Assembly: GCA_902463725.1 (NCBI GenBank)
Contig: CABQGK010000003.1
Location: forward strand, 186,001-250,000
Source of the DNA: an uncultured Sutterella sp.
GTDB taxonomy: Bacteria > Pseudomonadota > Gammaproteobacteria > Burkholderiales > Burkholderiaceae_F
Length of the DNA: 64,000 nt
Direction: 5' to 3'
How positions within the stretch are numbered: the stretch's first letter is position 1; each line of letters starts with the position of its first letter. The translations under genes and the position numbers were made by a program. Shown one piece after another: positions 16,340-24,270 of this stretch. Below the pieces are notes generated by a model that saw only the letters and a list, made by a program, of their open reading frames with translations, searched no databases and was not told where the DNA came from.

Positions 16340-16759
16340 TCACTGTGCTAGCGGCTCAAGTAGCAACGCAGGGCCGTCAAGCGCAGTAATGCGCCAACGC
16401 CCAGGCGTTAACGCCCCCGTAACGGCTCGCGCCTTCCAAGGCGCACCGCGGTATTGGACAGTTGCTGTCCCATCCGCCGCCACCTCAGAGACCTCGACCA
16501 CACGGCCAATGTCAGGATCCGTTGCACGAGCGTCGTGCTGAGCGCGGCGACGCCACAGCAACACCAACATCGAGCCGACAAAAACAACCGCAGCGAGCAC
16601 CGAGAGTTGCAGACTTAATGAAAGTCCCACCCACGCTGCGAGCGCTGCAGCCGCAAGGCCAAGCGCGACAGCCAACAAAAATACGGTGCCCGTCATCATT
16701 TCTATGCCACCCGCCACAAGCGCGAGTACGAGCCAAATGACTTCAGCGGAAATGTCCAT
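16340..16759 (-). CDS. NfeD-like membrane protein with OB-fold
   Basis: 139 residues: two or three membrane segments (IWLVLALVAGGIEMMTGTVFLLAVALGLAAAALAAWV and LQLSVLAAVVFVGSMLVLLW) followed by a soluble beta domain (GRVVEVSEVAADGTATVQYRGAPWKARAV...) typical of NfeD OB-folds. It is the short, protease-less type. It is the usual operon partner of stomatin-like proteins and lies directly upstream of the QmcA-like gene. ATG at 16759 (MDISAEVIW) with AAGGGAA upstream is chosen over the longer frame. Confidence 0.88.
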   Translation of the reverse strand: MDISAEVIWLVLALVAGGIEMMTGTVFLLAVALGLAAAALAAWVGLSLSLQLSVLAAVVFVGSMLVLLWRRRAQHDARATDPDIGRVVEVSEVAADGTATVQYRGAPWKARAVTGALTPGRWRITALDGPALLLEPLAQ

Positions 16760-16985
16760 TTGAGTATTCCCTTGGTTGACACCTCGCACTGGGTCAGAAT
16801 GCAAGGCGGGCTTTGACGTGAATAGCCGGCGCGCTCTGCGTGCACCGAGTCGAACGCGCACCACAAATATGTGCGCTCACTATCTTTGATTTTAGCGAGA
16901 ACGTTTGCGCCCGTGGGCTTTTCGTGCGCGACATGGCCGATCTCTCGCCATAACTTCGAAAAGACATGCGAGCGATGAGGCGTGC

Positions 16986-17042
16986 AAAAAAGAACGCGGG
17001 ATGCCACTTGCCCACACTCCTTGTTAGCAAGTGGATTCCCGC
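16986..17042 (-). terminator. Intrinsic terminator of the trp operon
   Basis: On the minus strand GCGGGAATCCACTTGC (17042-17027) pairs with GCAAGTGGCATCCCGC (17011-16996) with one bulge or mismatch, followed by GTTCTTTTTT. It lies 32 bases after the trpA stop. Confidence 0.9.
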
Positions 17043-17073
17043 ATCTCAAGATTCACGCTGCACAGGCGACATT

Positions 17074-17850
17074 TCAAATCGTCTCCAACGCCACTTTGAT
17101 CGACTCGGCATAAGCCTGTAGCGCTTCGGGAGCCTCTGCACCACGTTCATGAGCAAGCTTAACCACGGCGCTACCGATAATGACCCCATCGGCGATGCTG
17201 CCGATGGCTTTGGCTTGCTCAGGCGTACTGATACCAAAGCCCACAGCGGCCGGAACGTTGCTCACGGCGCGAATACGCGCAAGTAGCGAGGCGAGTTCCT
17301 GTGGCACCCCATCACGCACGCCCGTCACCCCTAAGCTCGAAACGACATAGAGAAAACCTTTTGCACCCTCACAGATCATGGGAATACGCTCATCGGAGGT
17401 GGGCGCAATAAATCGGATAAGGGCCACGCCGTGCGCATCACAGACGCTCTCAAACTCGCCACGCTCCTCATAGGGCACATCGGGGAGAATGAGCGCACGA
17501 ATACCGAGCGCGGCTGCGCGGGAAATAAAACGCTCTGCGCCGTAGGAGAAGACCACATTGGCATAGGTCATAAATGCCAAAGGCACATCGAGGTCTCCCA
17601 AACGCTCAAGCATGGCAAAAACACGATCTGTCGTTGTTCCCGCCGCGAGCGCTCTGGCAGTGGCCGCAGCGATCACCGGCCCCTCTGCCGTGGGATCCGA
17701 AAAAGGAATACCAAGCTCCACCATATCTGCGCCTCCGACAACGAGCGCGCGCACCAGTGCTTCGGTGCGCTCCAAATCTGGGTCGCCGCAGGTAACAAAT
17801 GGAATAAAGGCTTTGCCACGGGCAAAGACTTCTGCAATGCTCTTACTCAT
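17074..17850 (-). CDS. trpA: Tryptophan synthase alpha subunit
   Basis: 258 residues, TIM barrel. It cleaves indole-3-glycerol phosphate and passes indole to TrpB. The substrate-site motif ELGIPFSDPTAEGPVI contains the catalytic Glu (E49 of Salmonella), but at the Asp60 position there is Glu (AEGP instead of ADGP), a variant I associate with clostridial TrpA. Later blocks VVSSLGVTGVRDGVP and VGFGISTPEQAKAI bind phosphate. The start ATG 17850 overlaps the end of trpB by eight bases, showing coupling. Last gene of the trp operon; a strong terminator follows. Confidence 0.96.
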   Translation of the reverse strand: MSKSIAEVFARGKAFIPFVTCGDPDLERTEALVRALVVGGADMVELGIPFSDPTAEGPVIAAATARALAAGTTTDRVFAMLERLGDLDVPLAFMTYANVVFSYGAERFISRAAALGIRALILPDVPYEERGEFESVCDAHGVALIRFIAPTSDERIPMICEGAKGFLYVVSSLGVTGVRDGVPQELASLLARIRAVSNVPAAVGFGISTPEQAKAIGSIADGVIIGSAVVKLAHERGAEAPEALQAYAESIKVALETI

Positions 17851-19033
17851 GAATGTCCTCTCCTCGATAGCGGGCCATCGCCGCACAGTCTTTATCACCA
17901 CGCCCCGAAAGTGTGATGACGATAATTTGATCGCGATGCATGGTGGGGGCGAGTTTTCGCGCGTACGCGACCGCGTGCGCGGACTCGATGGCGGGAATAA
18001 TGCCTTCGGTGCGCGAGAGATATTCAAACGCATCCACCGCTTCGTCGTCGGTGACGGGAACGTACTGCGCGCGACCAATATCATGCAAATAGGCATGTTC
18101 TGGACCCACACCAGGATAGTCAAGCCCCGCAGAGATGGAATACACTGGTGCGATTTGCCCAAACTCATCTTGGCAGAAGTAGCTCTTCATACCGTGGAAA
18201 ATCCCAACGCGTCCCGTGGCAATCGTCGCTGCTGTCTCCGCCGTATCGACCCCACGGCCTGCCGCTTCACAGCCAATCAACGCGACCGCAGGATCATTGA
18301 CGAAATGAGCAAAAGTGCCAATCGCATTGGAGCCACCGCCCACACAAGCAATGACCGCATCAGGGAGTCGTCCCTCGAGCGCGAGCATCTGACTTTTGAT
18401 TTCAGCAGAAATCACCGCCTGAAAGTCACGCACAATCATCGGGAAGGGATGTGGCCCCACCGCGCTACCCAAGCAGTAGTGCGTATCGTCAATGCGAGTT
18501 GTCCATTCGCGCATGGCCTCGTTGACGGCATCTTTGAGCGTCGCCGTCCCCGTGCTCACCGCCACTACCTTAGCGCCTAAAAGACGCATACGGTAGACAT
18601 TCAGCGCCTGCCGTTCGCAGTCCTCTTTGCCCATGAATACCACACATTCCATGCCCATCAGCGCCGCCGCGGTCGCTGTAGCGACCCCGTGCTGCCCAGC
18701 GCCCGTCTCGGCAATGAGTCGCGTCTTCCCCATACGTTTTGCAAGCAGCGCCTGTCCGAGCACGTTATTGATCTTGTGCGCACCCGTGTGGTTGAGATCC
18801 TCACGCTTGAGGTAGATCTTCGCGCCGCCAAGATCCTCCGTCATCTTTTGTGCGAAATAAAGTCGCGAAGGGCGGCCTGCATAGTCGTTGAGTAGCCGCG
18901 TGAGCTCTGCCTGAAAAGTCGGATCCTGTTTTTCGCGCTCGTAAGCGAGCTCCAGCTCTTTGAGTGCATGCATGAGGGTTTCTCCAATGTATTGCCCTCC
19001 ATGTATGCCGTAGCGTCCAGCTTGTACTGTCAT
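17843..19033 (-). CDS. trpB: Tryptophan synthase beta subunit
   Basis: 396 residues. PLP enzyme condensing indole with serine. The PLP-binding lysine lies in REDLNHTGAHKINNVLGQALL, the phosphate-binding loop is CVGGGSNAIG, and the ammonium/indole tunnel region EYLSRTEGIIPAIESAHA is intact. Over long stretches the sequence (GGQYIGETLMHALKELELAY, RMGKTRLIAETGAGQHGVATA, FHGMKSYFCQDEFGQIAPVYS) follows the TrpB1 form I recall from Clostridia more than that of Burkholderiales. GGAG precedes the ATG at 19033; it follows trpF by 23 bases. Confidence 0.97.
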   Translation of the reverse strand: MTVQAGRYGIHGGQYIGETLMHALKELELAYEREKQDPTFQAELTRLLNDYAGRPSRLYFAQKMTEDLGGAKIYLKREDLNHTGAHKINNVLGQALLAKRMGKTRLIAETGAGQHGVATATAAALMGMECVVFMGKEDCERQALNVYRMRLLGAKVVAVSTGTATLKDAVNEAMREWTTRIDDTHYCLGSAVGPHPFPMIVRDFQAVISAEIKSQMLALEGRLPDAVIACVGGGSNAIGTFAHFVNDPAVALIGCEAAGRGVDTAETAATIATGRVGIFHGMKSYFCQDEFGQIAPVYSISAGLDYPGVGPEHAYLHDIGRAQYVPVTDDEAVDAFEYLSRTEGIIPAIESAHAVAYARKLAPTMHRDQIIVITLSGRGDKDCAAMARYRGEDIHE

Positions 19034-19056
19034 AGGATTGGTTCTCCAAAAAGGTC

Positions 19057-19716
19057 TTAGTTGGTCAATGAATTGCTGATCATCGAGGCTCTTTCCACTG
19101 AGGCCGCCTCTGTCGCATTGCGCGTAAAGGCAAGCATTTTGTCGGCATCTTTACTGCCATGCGTTTCTATGCCACTGCTGACGTCAACCCCAAACGGGCG
19201 CAACGCACGCACCGCCAAGCCTACGCTCTCCGGCGTCAATCCCCCCGCAAGCAAATAGGCCCGAGGAAAGTTTCTCAGCAGCGCATGATCAAACGGCTCG
19301 CCGTGCCCAGGCCGTGCGCTGTCCAAGAGAAGTAAATCGGCACTTGAACGCTCAGCAGCGCGCAAATCCGCCGCCCTCGAAACACGGATCGCCCGAATCA
19401 CCTTGACCCCATGGGCGTGAAGTGCCGCCACGCACGATTCGGCCTGCTCGTGTGAATCACTGCCATGAAGCTGCACGAGCTCAATCGTACCAGCACGCAC
19501 AAGCGCCAGTATTTCTGAGAGCGGCGCGTCAGTAAAAACCCCCACGGGCTGAATACCCGCAGCGAGCGCAGCCCGCATTTCTGCGGCCTTACTCGCGCTG
19601 ACAGCGCGGCGACTCTCTTTGGCAAAAACAAAGCCCACCATATCGGGTGCAGCACGATTTGCTGCGAGCACATCCTCAAGGCGCATCAAACCGCAGAGCT
19701 TAATAAGCGGCTTCAT
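19057..19716 (-). CDS. trpF: Phosphoribosylanthranilate isomerase
   Basis: 219 residues, TIM barrel. It converts PRA to CdRP. The catalytic cysteine is in IKLCGLMRLEDV near the N-terminus and the catalytic aspartate in VGVFTDAPL; the phosphate site is LAGGLTPESVGLAVRALRPFGVDVSSGIE. About 20 residues beyond the usual C-terminus (ATEAASVERASMISNSLTN) are extra. The start overlaps trpC by four bases (ATGA). Order C-F-B-A within one complete operon is as in lactic acid bacteria and clostridia; many Betaproteobacteria instead keep trpFBA apart from trpEGDC. Confidence 0.95.
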   Translation of the reverse strand: MKPLIKLCGLMRLEDVLAANRAAPDMVGFVFAKESRRAVSASKAAEMRAALAAGIQPVGVFTDAPLSEILALVRAGTIELVQLHGSDSHEQAESCVAALHAHGVKVIRAIRVSRAADLRAAERSSADLLLLDSARPGHGEPFDHALLRNFPRAYLLAGGLTPESVGLAVRALRPFGVDVSSGIETHGSKDADKMLAFTRNATEAASVERASMISNSLTN

Positions 19717-20531
19717 CTCTCAGCCCCTTTGAGCGCGGCAATCAACGCAGCTCGATCAGTCGCGCGCATGAGCGCTTCACCAACAAGCACAGCGTCCGCC
19801 CCAAAAGAGCGAGCAAGCGCCGCATCTTGGGCACTGCGAATACCGCTTTCCGCCACAAACGCCACCTCTGCGGGCACCAACGCTCTCAGGCGTGCTGCCA
19901 TACTGAAATCCACCTCGAAGGTATTGAGGTTGCGGTTATTGACGCCCACTAAGCGAATCCCAGGGATGGACAGCGCACGTTCGAGCTCGTCTTGCCCATG
20001 TGCTTCCACGAGTGCCGATAAGCCGAGCGAATGTGCTAGAGCCAGATACTCTGCCGCAGCAGCGTTACTCAATAGCCCCATAATGAGCAGTACCGCCTTA
20101 GCACCCAAGAGCTTTGCTTCATAGATCATGGCCTCATGCACGGTAAAGTCCTTGCGCAACGTAGGCAGGTGCGTAGCCGCACTCACTGCAGAGAGATACG
20201 CGTCGCTACCGAGAAACTCCGTGGGTTCTGTAAGAACCGATAGTGCATTAGCACCCCCTGCCTCGTACTCTGCTGCAATTTCGAGGATCGGAAACTCTGC
20301 GGCAATGAGCCCCTTGGAAGGCGAAGCGCGTTTAAGCTCCGCAATGACCGAGAGGCCAGGAGCATGCACGGCTTGCTCAAAAGCAAATTGGAACGTCCCG
20401 TCGCGCGCGCACTCCTCGCGAGCAAGCGCCTCTGCTTCAGAACGTAAGACGCTAAGCGGACGCGCTGCAAGCGTACGCGCCAGGCGCGAGCGTGCAGCGC
20501 CGGCCAAACGATTCAGAATGACTTCTCTCAT
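19713..20531 (-). CDS. trpC: Indole-3-glycerol phosphate synthase
   Basis: 272 residues, stand-alone (not fused to trpF as in enterics). Key catalytic segments are SVIAELKRASPSKGLI (Lys and the ring-closing site), TLRKDFTVHEAMIYEAKLLGA, LVEAHGQDELERAL, GVNNRNLNTFEVD and VAESGIRSAQDAALARSFGADAVLVGEALM. It closes the indole ring from CdRP. Both ends overlap neighbours by four bases (trpD upstream, trpF downstream), so translation is coupled along the operon. Confidence 0.96.
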   Translation of the reverse strand: MREVILNRLAGAARSRLARTLAARPLSVLRSEAEALAREECARDGTFQFAFEQAVHAPGLSVIAELKRASPSKGLIAAEFPILEIAAEYEAGGANALSVLTEPTEFLGSDAYLSAVSAATHLPTLRKDFTVHEAMIYEAKLLGAKAVLLIMGLLSNAAAAEYLALAHSLGLSALVEAHGQDELERALSIPGIRLVGVNNRNLNTFEVDFSMAARLRALVPAEVAFVAESGIRSAQDAALARSFGADAVLVGEALMRATDRAALIAALKGAER

Positions 20532-21565
20532 GCGCTCACCCCGTTTTGCGGCGCATTGGAGAGCGCAATCAATTTCTCTAGCGTTGCCGCTGCAGCACCC
20601 GAATCAATTGTCTTGGCAGCAAGCTCAACCCCCTCAAGCAGACTCGATGCCAAGCCCCCAATCATTAAGAGCGCGCCCGCATTCATGAGCACCGCATCGC
20701 GCTTGGGGCCACGCTCACCAGCAAGCACGGCACGCAAAATCGCAGCGTTTTCTTGAGGCGTCCCCCCAACAAGCGCCCCCTTCTCGGCACGCGTCAGTCC
20801 CACATCTTCTGGGGTGAGGGTGTAGCACTTAGTCCAGCCGTCCTTGAATTCACAGACGGTGGTCGGCGCACAGAGTGAAATTTCATCGAGCTTATCCTCG
20901 CCATAGACCACCATGCCACGCTTGACGCCAAGCTCCATCAAGACCTGTGCGAGCGGCGCAACGAGATAGCGGTCATAAACCCCCAGCAGCTGTCCCACGG
21001 GACGTGCAGGGTTCGTGAGAGGCCCGAGAATATTGAATACCGTACGGAAACCGAGCTCACGGCGAATAGGCCCCACGTACTTCATACTCGTGTGGTAGTG
21101 CTGAGCAAAGAAAAAACAGAACCCTACTTCGCTGAGAAGCTTGATCGCAAGCTGGGGCTCCTGCACAATATTGACGCCAAGCGCCTCTAGACAATCTGCG
21201 GTACCACACTTGGAGCTCGTAGCGCGATTACCGTGTTTAGCCACTTTCATCCCCGCCGCAGCGGCCACAAGGGCAGAAGCCGTTGAGATATTGAAGCTAC
21301 CGGCGTTGTCGCCACCCGTTCCGACAATTTCGTACACGTCGAAGGGAGCCTCAACGGCGAGCGCGTGCTCACGCATCGCGGCGGCAGAGCCCGTAATTTC
21401 ATCAATCGTCTCGGCACGTGCACTCTTTGTGGACATCGCCGCCAAAAAAGCGGCATTTTGCGTCGGCGAGGTCTGTCCCGACATGATTTCATTCATCACG
21501 CTGTAGGCCTCTTCGTACGTAAGGTCTCCCTTGTTGACGAGTTTGACAATCGCTTCTTTGATCAT
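20528..21565 (-). CDS. trpD: Anthranilate phosphoribosyltransferase
   Basis: 345 residues. It adds a phosphoribosyl group from PRPP to anthranilate. The PRPP-binding GTGGDNAGSFNISTASALVAAAAG and the KHGNRATSSKCGTADCLEALGVNI block are complete. The N-terminus (MIKEAIVKLVNKGDLTYEEAYSVMNEIM in pieces) and AAFLAAMSTKSARAETIDEI are the form I recall from Clostridia. Two starts are possible: ATG 21574 has AAGG directly against it, whereas ATG 21565 has AAGGA eight bases away and matches the family, so I use 21565. It overlaps trpC by four bases and follows trpG closely. Confidence 0.95.
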   Translation of the reverse strand: MIKEAIVKLVNKGDLTYEEAYSVMNEIMSGQTSPTQNAAFLAAMSTKSARAETIDEITGSAAAMREHALAVEAPFDVYEIVGTGGDNAGSFNISTASALVAAAAGMKVAKHGNRATSSKCGTADCLEALGVNIVQEPQLAIKLLSEVGFCFFFAQHYHTSMKYVGPIRRELGFRTVFNILGPLTNPARPVGQLLGVYDRYLVAPLAQVLMELGVKRGMVVYGEDKLDEISLCAPTTVCEFKDGWTKCYTLTPEDVGLTRAEKGALVGGTPQENAAILRAVLAGERGPKRDAVLMNAGALLMIGGLASSLLEGVELAAKTIDSGAAAATLEKLIALSNAPQNGVSA

Positions 21566-21576
21566 TTGAGACATCC

Positions 21577-22179
21577 TTATTTTTCGAGTGTGCTGCGCGC
21601 ATCATTCGAGCGCGTGATCGCCACAAAATTTCCAAGCATCTTCATGCCCTCATCGGTGAGAATCGACTCAGGATGAAACTGCACGCCATAAATGTGTTGG
21701 GTGACGTGCTCCACCGCCATAATTTCCCCTTCGAGCGTCTTCGCCGTAACTCGCAATGAGGCGGGCATCGTCTCGGCAACGGCAGCCAAAGAGTGATAAC
21801 GCGCCACGGCGCTCTCGGGTGCGAGCCCTGTAAAAAGTTTGCTCTCGAGCGAAAATTTCACGCGGCTTGCCTTCCCGTGCATAAGGCGCGCGGCATAATC
21901 CACACGCGCCCCAAACGCGGCACAGATGGCTTGGTGACCAAGGCAGACACCCAAAATCGGTGTACTCGCACCAAGCTCGCGCACCACCGCCATGATCACC
22001 CCTGCCTCTTCGGGGCGCCCGGGGCCTGGCGAGAGCACAATTCCTGCTGGCGCAAGCGCGCGAATTTCTGAGACTGTCAGTGCATCGTTACGCACAACGC
22101 GCAGATCGGGCTCGAGCTCCCCCAAGCACTGGTAGAGGTTGTAGACAAAGCTGTCGTAGCTATCGATGATGAGGATCAT
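21577..22179 (-). CDS. trpG: Anthranilate synthase component II (glutamine amidotransferase)
   Basis: 200 residues, class I glutamine amidotransferase. The nucleophile cysteine is in ILGVCLGHQAICAAFGA and the His-Glu pair in YGVQFHPESILT. It supplies ammonia to TrpE; in some bacteria the same subunit serves p-aminobenzoate synthase. The motifs MHGKAS-V and EGEIMAVEH resemble clostridial TrpG. The start overlaps the trpE stop by four bases (22176-22179), as expected for equimolar subunits. Confidence 0.95.
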   Translation of the reverse strand: MILIIDSYDSFVYNLYQCLGELEPDLRVVRNDALTVSEIRALAPAGIVLSPGPGRPEEAGVIMAVVRELGASTPILGVCLGHQAICAAFGARVDYAARLMHGKASRVKFSLESKLFTGLAPESAVARYHSLAAVAETMPASLRVTAKTLEGEIMAVEHVTQHIYGVQFHPESILTDEGMKMLGNFVAITRSNDARSTLEK

Positions 22180-23642
22180 TCGAGTTCTCCCGCTTGCTCA
22201 AGCGCCGTCACGACAGCCCGCGCCTTATTAACGCATTCTTGATACTCTTTTTCGGGTACAGAATCCGCCACAATGCCCGCACCGCTGCGAACAAAAACAC
22301 GATCGCCCTTGCGGTAGGCAATACGAATGGCAATAGCCGTGTCCATGTTCCCAGAAAAATCGATATAGCCTAGAGCCCCGCCGTAGATACCGCGCTTGAC
22401 CCCTTCAATCTCGCCGATGAGCTGACAGGCTCGGATCTTAGGCGCCCCAGAGAGCGTGCCCGCGGGTAGCACCGCATTGATGGCATCAAGCGCATCACAC
22501 TCTGGGCGAATTTCGCCGCGCACCGTGCTACCGATATGCATGACGTGAGAGAACCGCTCAATGGCACGAAGTTTTTCCACGCGAACAGTGCCAAAACGAC
22601 TCACCCGACCAAGATCATTTCGACCGAGATCGACGAGCATGTTGTGCTCGGCAAGCTCTTTTTCATCCGCGAGCAACTCCGCTTCTAGTGCGCGGTCTTC
22701 CGAGGGAGTTTTCCCACGTGCTCGGGTACCAGCCAGAGGGAATGTGTGTAAAGTGCCCGCTTGCAGTCGTACGAGCGTCTCGGGCGAGGCACCCGCCACC
22801 TCCACATCGGTGCCGCTTAGATAGAACATGTAGGGAGAAGGGTTAATCGCGCGCAGCTGCCGATACGTGTTAAAGAGACTTCCTTCAAACGGAGCGCTAA
22901 AGCGATTAGAGAGCACGAGCTGAAAGACATCGCCCTCAAAAATAGCGTGCTTGGCTGCTTGCACCATTTCCGTAAAACGAGCACGGTTAAAGAGCGGTGT
23001 CATGGGTCCCAAAAGACGACCTGCGGGTGGTGTGCGCCGTGCACTGCTACCCAGCATCTCCTTGAGCGTTGCAATTCGCTCAAGCGCCTCACGGTAGCCC
23101 GCGCGCGGCTCATCCAAGCGCGCATTAACCACAAGTAGCAGCTTCTGCCGGAGATGGTCAAAAACGATCACCTCATCAAAGAGCATCAAGTCGCAATCAG
23201 CGAAGTCTTCGGCATCCTCAGTGTCGGCAATGGCGGTGGGTTCGCTGTAGCGCAAATAGTCAAAGGCAAAGTAACCCACCAAGCCCCCTGTAAAGGGCGG
23301 CATATCTGGCATGTGCGGAGCGCGGTGTTCGGAGAGCAACTCACGTAGGACCGTATTGGGATTCGGGTTACCTGGAAGCGCTTCTCCGTTGATGCGTACA
23401 ACGCCATCCTTAACACGAATCTCCAGCTTGGGAGAAAACCCCAAGAAGCTGTAGCGGCCCCAGTGCTCTTTGTCTTCGAGCGACTCAAGAAGAAACACAT
23501 GACGGCTCTGCGCAGATAGCAGACGCACCAATTCAATTGGCGTAAACGTATCGGCAAGCATCTCGCCCATCACCGGGGCGACACGATACGAGCGGTTTTC
23601 AGCGAGGCCAACGAATGCGTCCTCGGAAGGGAATATACGCAT
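22176..23642 (-). CDS. trpE: Anthranilate synthase component I
   Basis: 488 residues. It makes anthranilate from chorismate. The N-terminal regulatory segment contains HVFLLESLED, the LLES motif that binds tryptophan for feedback inhibition; the catalytic C-terminal half has SPEMLV-like SPETLVRLQAGTLHTFPLAGTRARG, DLGRNDLGRV, HIGSTVRGEI, GTLSGAPKIRACQLI and IRIAYRKGDRVFVRSGAGIVADSVPEKEYQE. First gene of the operon. The frame runs 47 codons further upstream into the riboswitch leader; ATG 23642 with TGGAG five bases away is the real start. Expression is controlled by the T-box leader. Confidence 0.96.
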   Translation of the reverse strand: MRIFPSEDAFVGLAENRSYRVAPVMGEMLADTFTPIELVRLLSAQSRHVFLLESLEDKEHWGRYSFLGFSPKLEIRVKDGVVRINGEALPGNPNPNTVLRELLSEHRAPHMPDMPPFTGGLVGYFAFDYLRYSEPTAIADTEDAEDFADCDLMLFDEVIVFDHLRQKLLLVVNARLDEPRAGYREALERIATLKEMLGSSARRTPPAGRLLGPMTPLFNRARFTEMVQAAKHAIFEGDVFQLVLSNRFSAPFEGSLFNTYRQLRAINPSPYMFYLSGTDVEVAGASPETLVRLQAGTLHTFPLAGTRARGKTPSEDRALEAELLADEKELAEHNMLVDLGRNDLGRVSRFGTVRVEKLRAIERFSHVMHIGSTVRGEIRPECDALDAINAVLPAGTLSGAPKIRACQLIGEIEGVKRGIYGGALGYIDFSGNMDTAIAIRIAYRKGDRVFVRSGAGIVADSVPEKEYQECVNKARAVVTALEQAGELE

Positions 23643-24030
23643 AAACGCTCCAGTCACAAAAAAACTCCATCGAACACAACGGCTCGAGGAGTTCACGCTC
23701 TCATGAAGACAGGGCAAAGCACGCTCGACGGCCGTTATGCCGTCAGACTTCATAAGGACGAGAAGCGTGTACGCCAAGTACACCCCGCCTCCCGCGGTGC
23801 CACCTTATCTTCACGGACTGGTGTCCATGCACTTTTACCGGGTACCATCATACCCTGAACCACTAACGTGGGTTCTGGACGTCGCAGAATACTCGGAGTA
23901 GATCACGATCTAAACCTTTGACTGCGCCCTCAGCGGGCCATTTGACGACGTGTTTCTTACCCAACTCTCACCTTCATGGGCTCTCTCATAAGGCATCGTT
24001 CGCCGTTACTTCCGCTTCAACGGTGTAAGG
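23643..24030 (-). promoter_or_regulatory. Tryptophan T-box riboswitch (tRNA-Trp-sensing trpE leader)
   Basis: All on the minus strand. Stem I: lower helix AGCGG (24016-24012) with CCGCT (23936-23932); specifier loop with AGTA (24010-24007) on the 5' side and UGG, the Trp codon, at 23940-23938 after CAAA; upper helix ACGGCG (24006-24001) with CGTCGT (23950-23945, one G-U); CTTAT (23992-23988) with GTAAG (23960-23956); AGAGAG bulge (23986-23981); CCCA/TGGG; distal loop GGTGAGAG (23972-23965). T-box core AAGGTGGCACCGCGG at 23806-23792; its TGGC bulge (23802-23799) is complementary to a GCCA tRNA end, as expected for tRNA-Trp with G73. A terminator with seven T follows. In known T-boxes uncharged tRNA stabilises the antiterminator. 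Every element is read from sequence; function is inferred. Confidence 0.9.
23658..23693 (-). terminator. Leader terminator of the trp operon
   Basis: On the minus strand AACTCC (23693-23688) pairs with GGAGTT (23668-23663), with an inner TCGA/TCGA pairing, followed by seven T (23664-23658). It ends only five bases before the trpE Shine-Dalgarno, so it would stop transcription of the whole operon when formed. Confidence 0.85.
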
Positions 24031-24033
24031 ATC

Positions 24034-24063
24034 ATCCTACGCGCATGGCGTAGCATGCGTCAA
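24034..24063 (-). promoter_or_regulatory. Putative trp operon promoter with internal inverted repeat
   Basis: On the minus strand TTGACG (24063-24058) and TAGGAT (24039-24034) are separated by 18 bases, placing the start point just ahead of T-box stem I. The spacer holds a perfect inverted repeat CTACGC-CATGC-GCGTAG (24054-24038), a possible repressor site. Confidence 0.55.
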
Positions 24064-24167
24064 GGCAGCGCACGCTACGTACCACGCTTTCGCGCGCTTC
24101 TCAGCGCTCGATCAATCGTACTGAGAGAAATACTCTAGGCGCGGAGCTACGGCGCGTTGCGCCCATG

Positions 24168-24205
24168 AAAAAGGCTTTCCTCTGAGAACCTCCGAGAAAA
24201 GCCTT
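24168..24205 (-). terminator. Intrinsic terminator of ppsA
   Basis: Minus-strand AAGGCTTTTCTC pairs with GAGGAAAGCCTT, followed by TTT C; lies about 65 bases after the ppsA stop. Confidence 0.85.
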
Positions 24206-24270
24206 GTGTGGTGCGAGAGGGCTGCGGTGCACGCGCACGCAGGCCTCACTCGCGAAGTACAGACCGTCTA

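Noticed and set aside
15606..16541. 311-codon plus-strand frame across the QmcA-like and NfeD genes
   Set aside because: Antisense to two genes with strong family signatures; composition rich in His/Arg typical of shadow frames.
23643..23783. Upstream extension of trpE as a possible Trp leader peptide
   Set aside because: The 47 codons contain only one Trp codon and run through the T-box core and terminator hairpins, so they are leader RNA, not an attenuation peptide.
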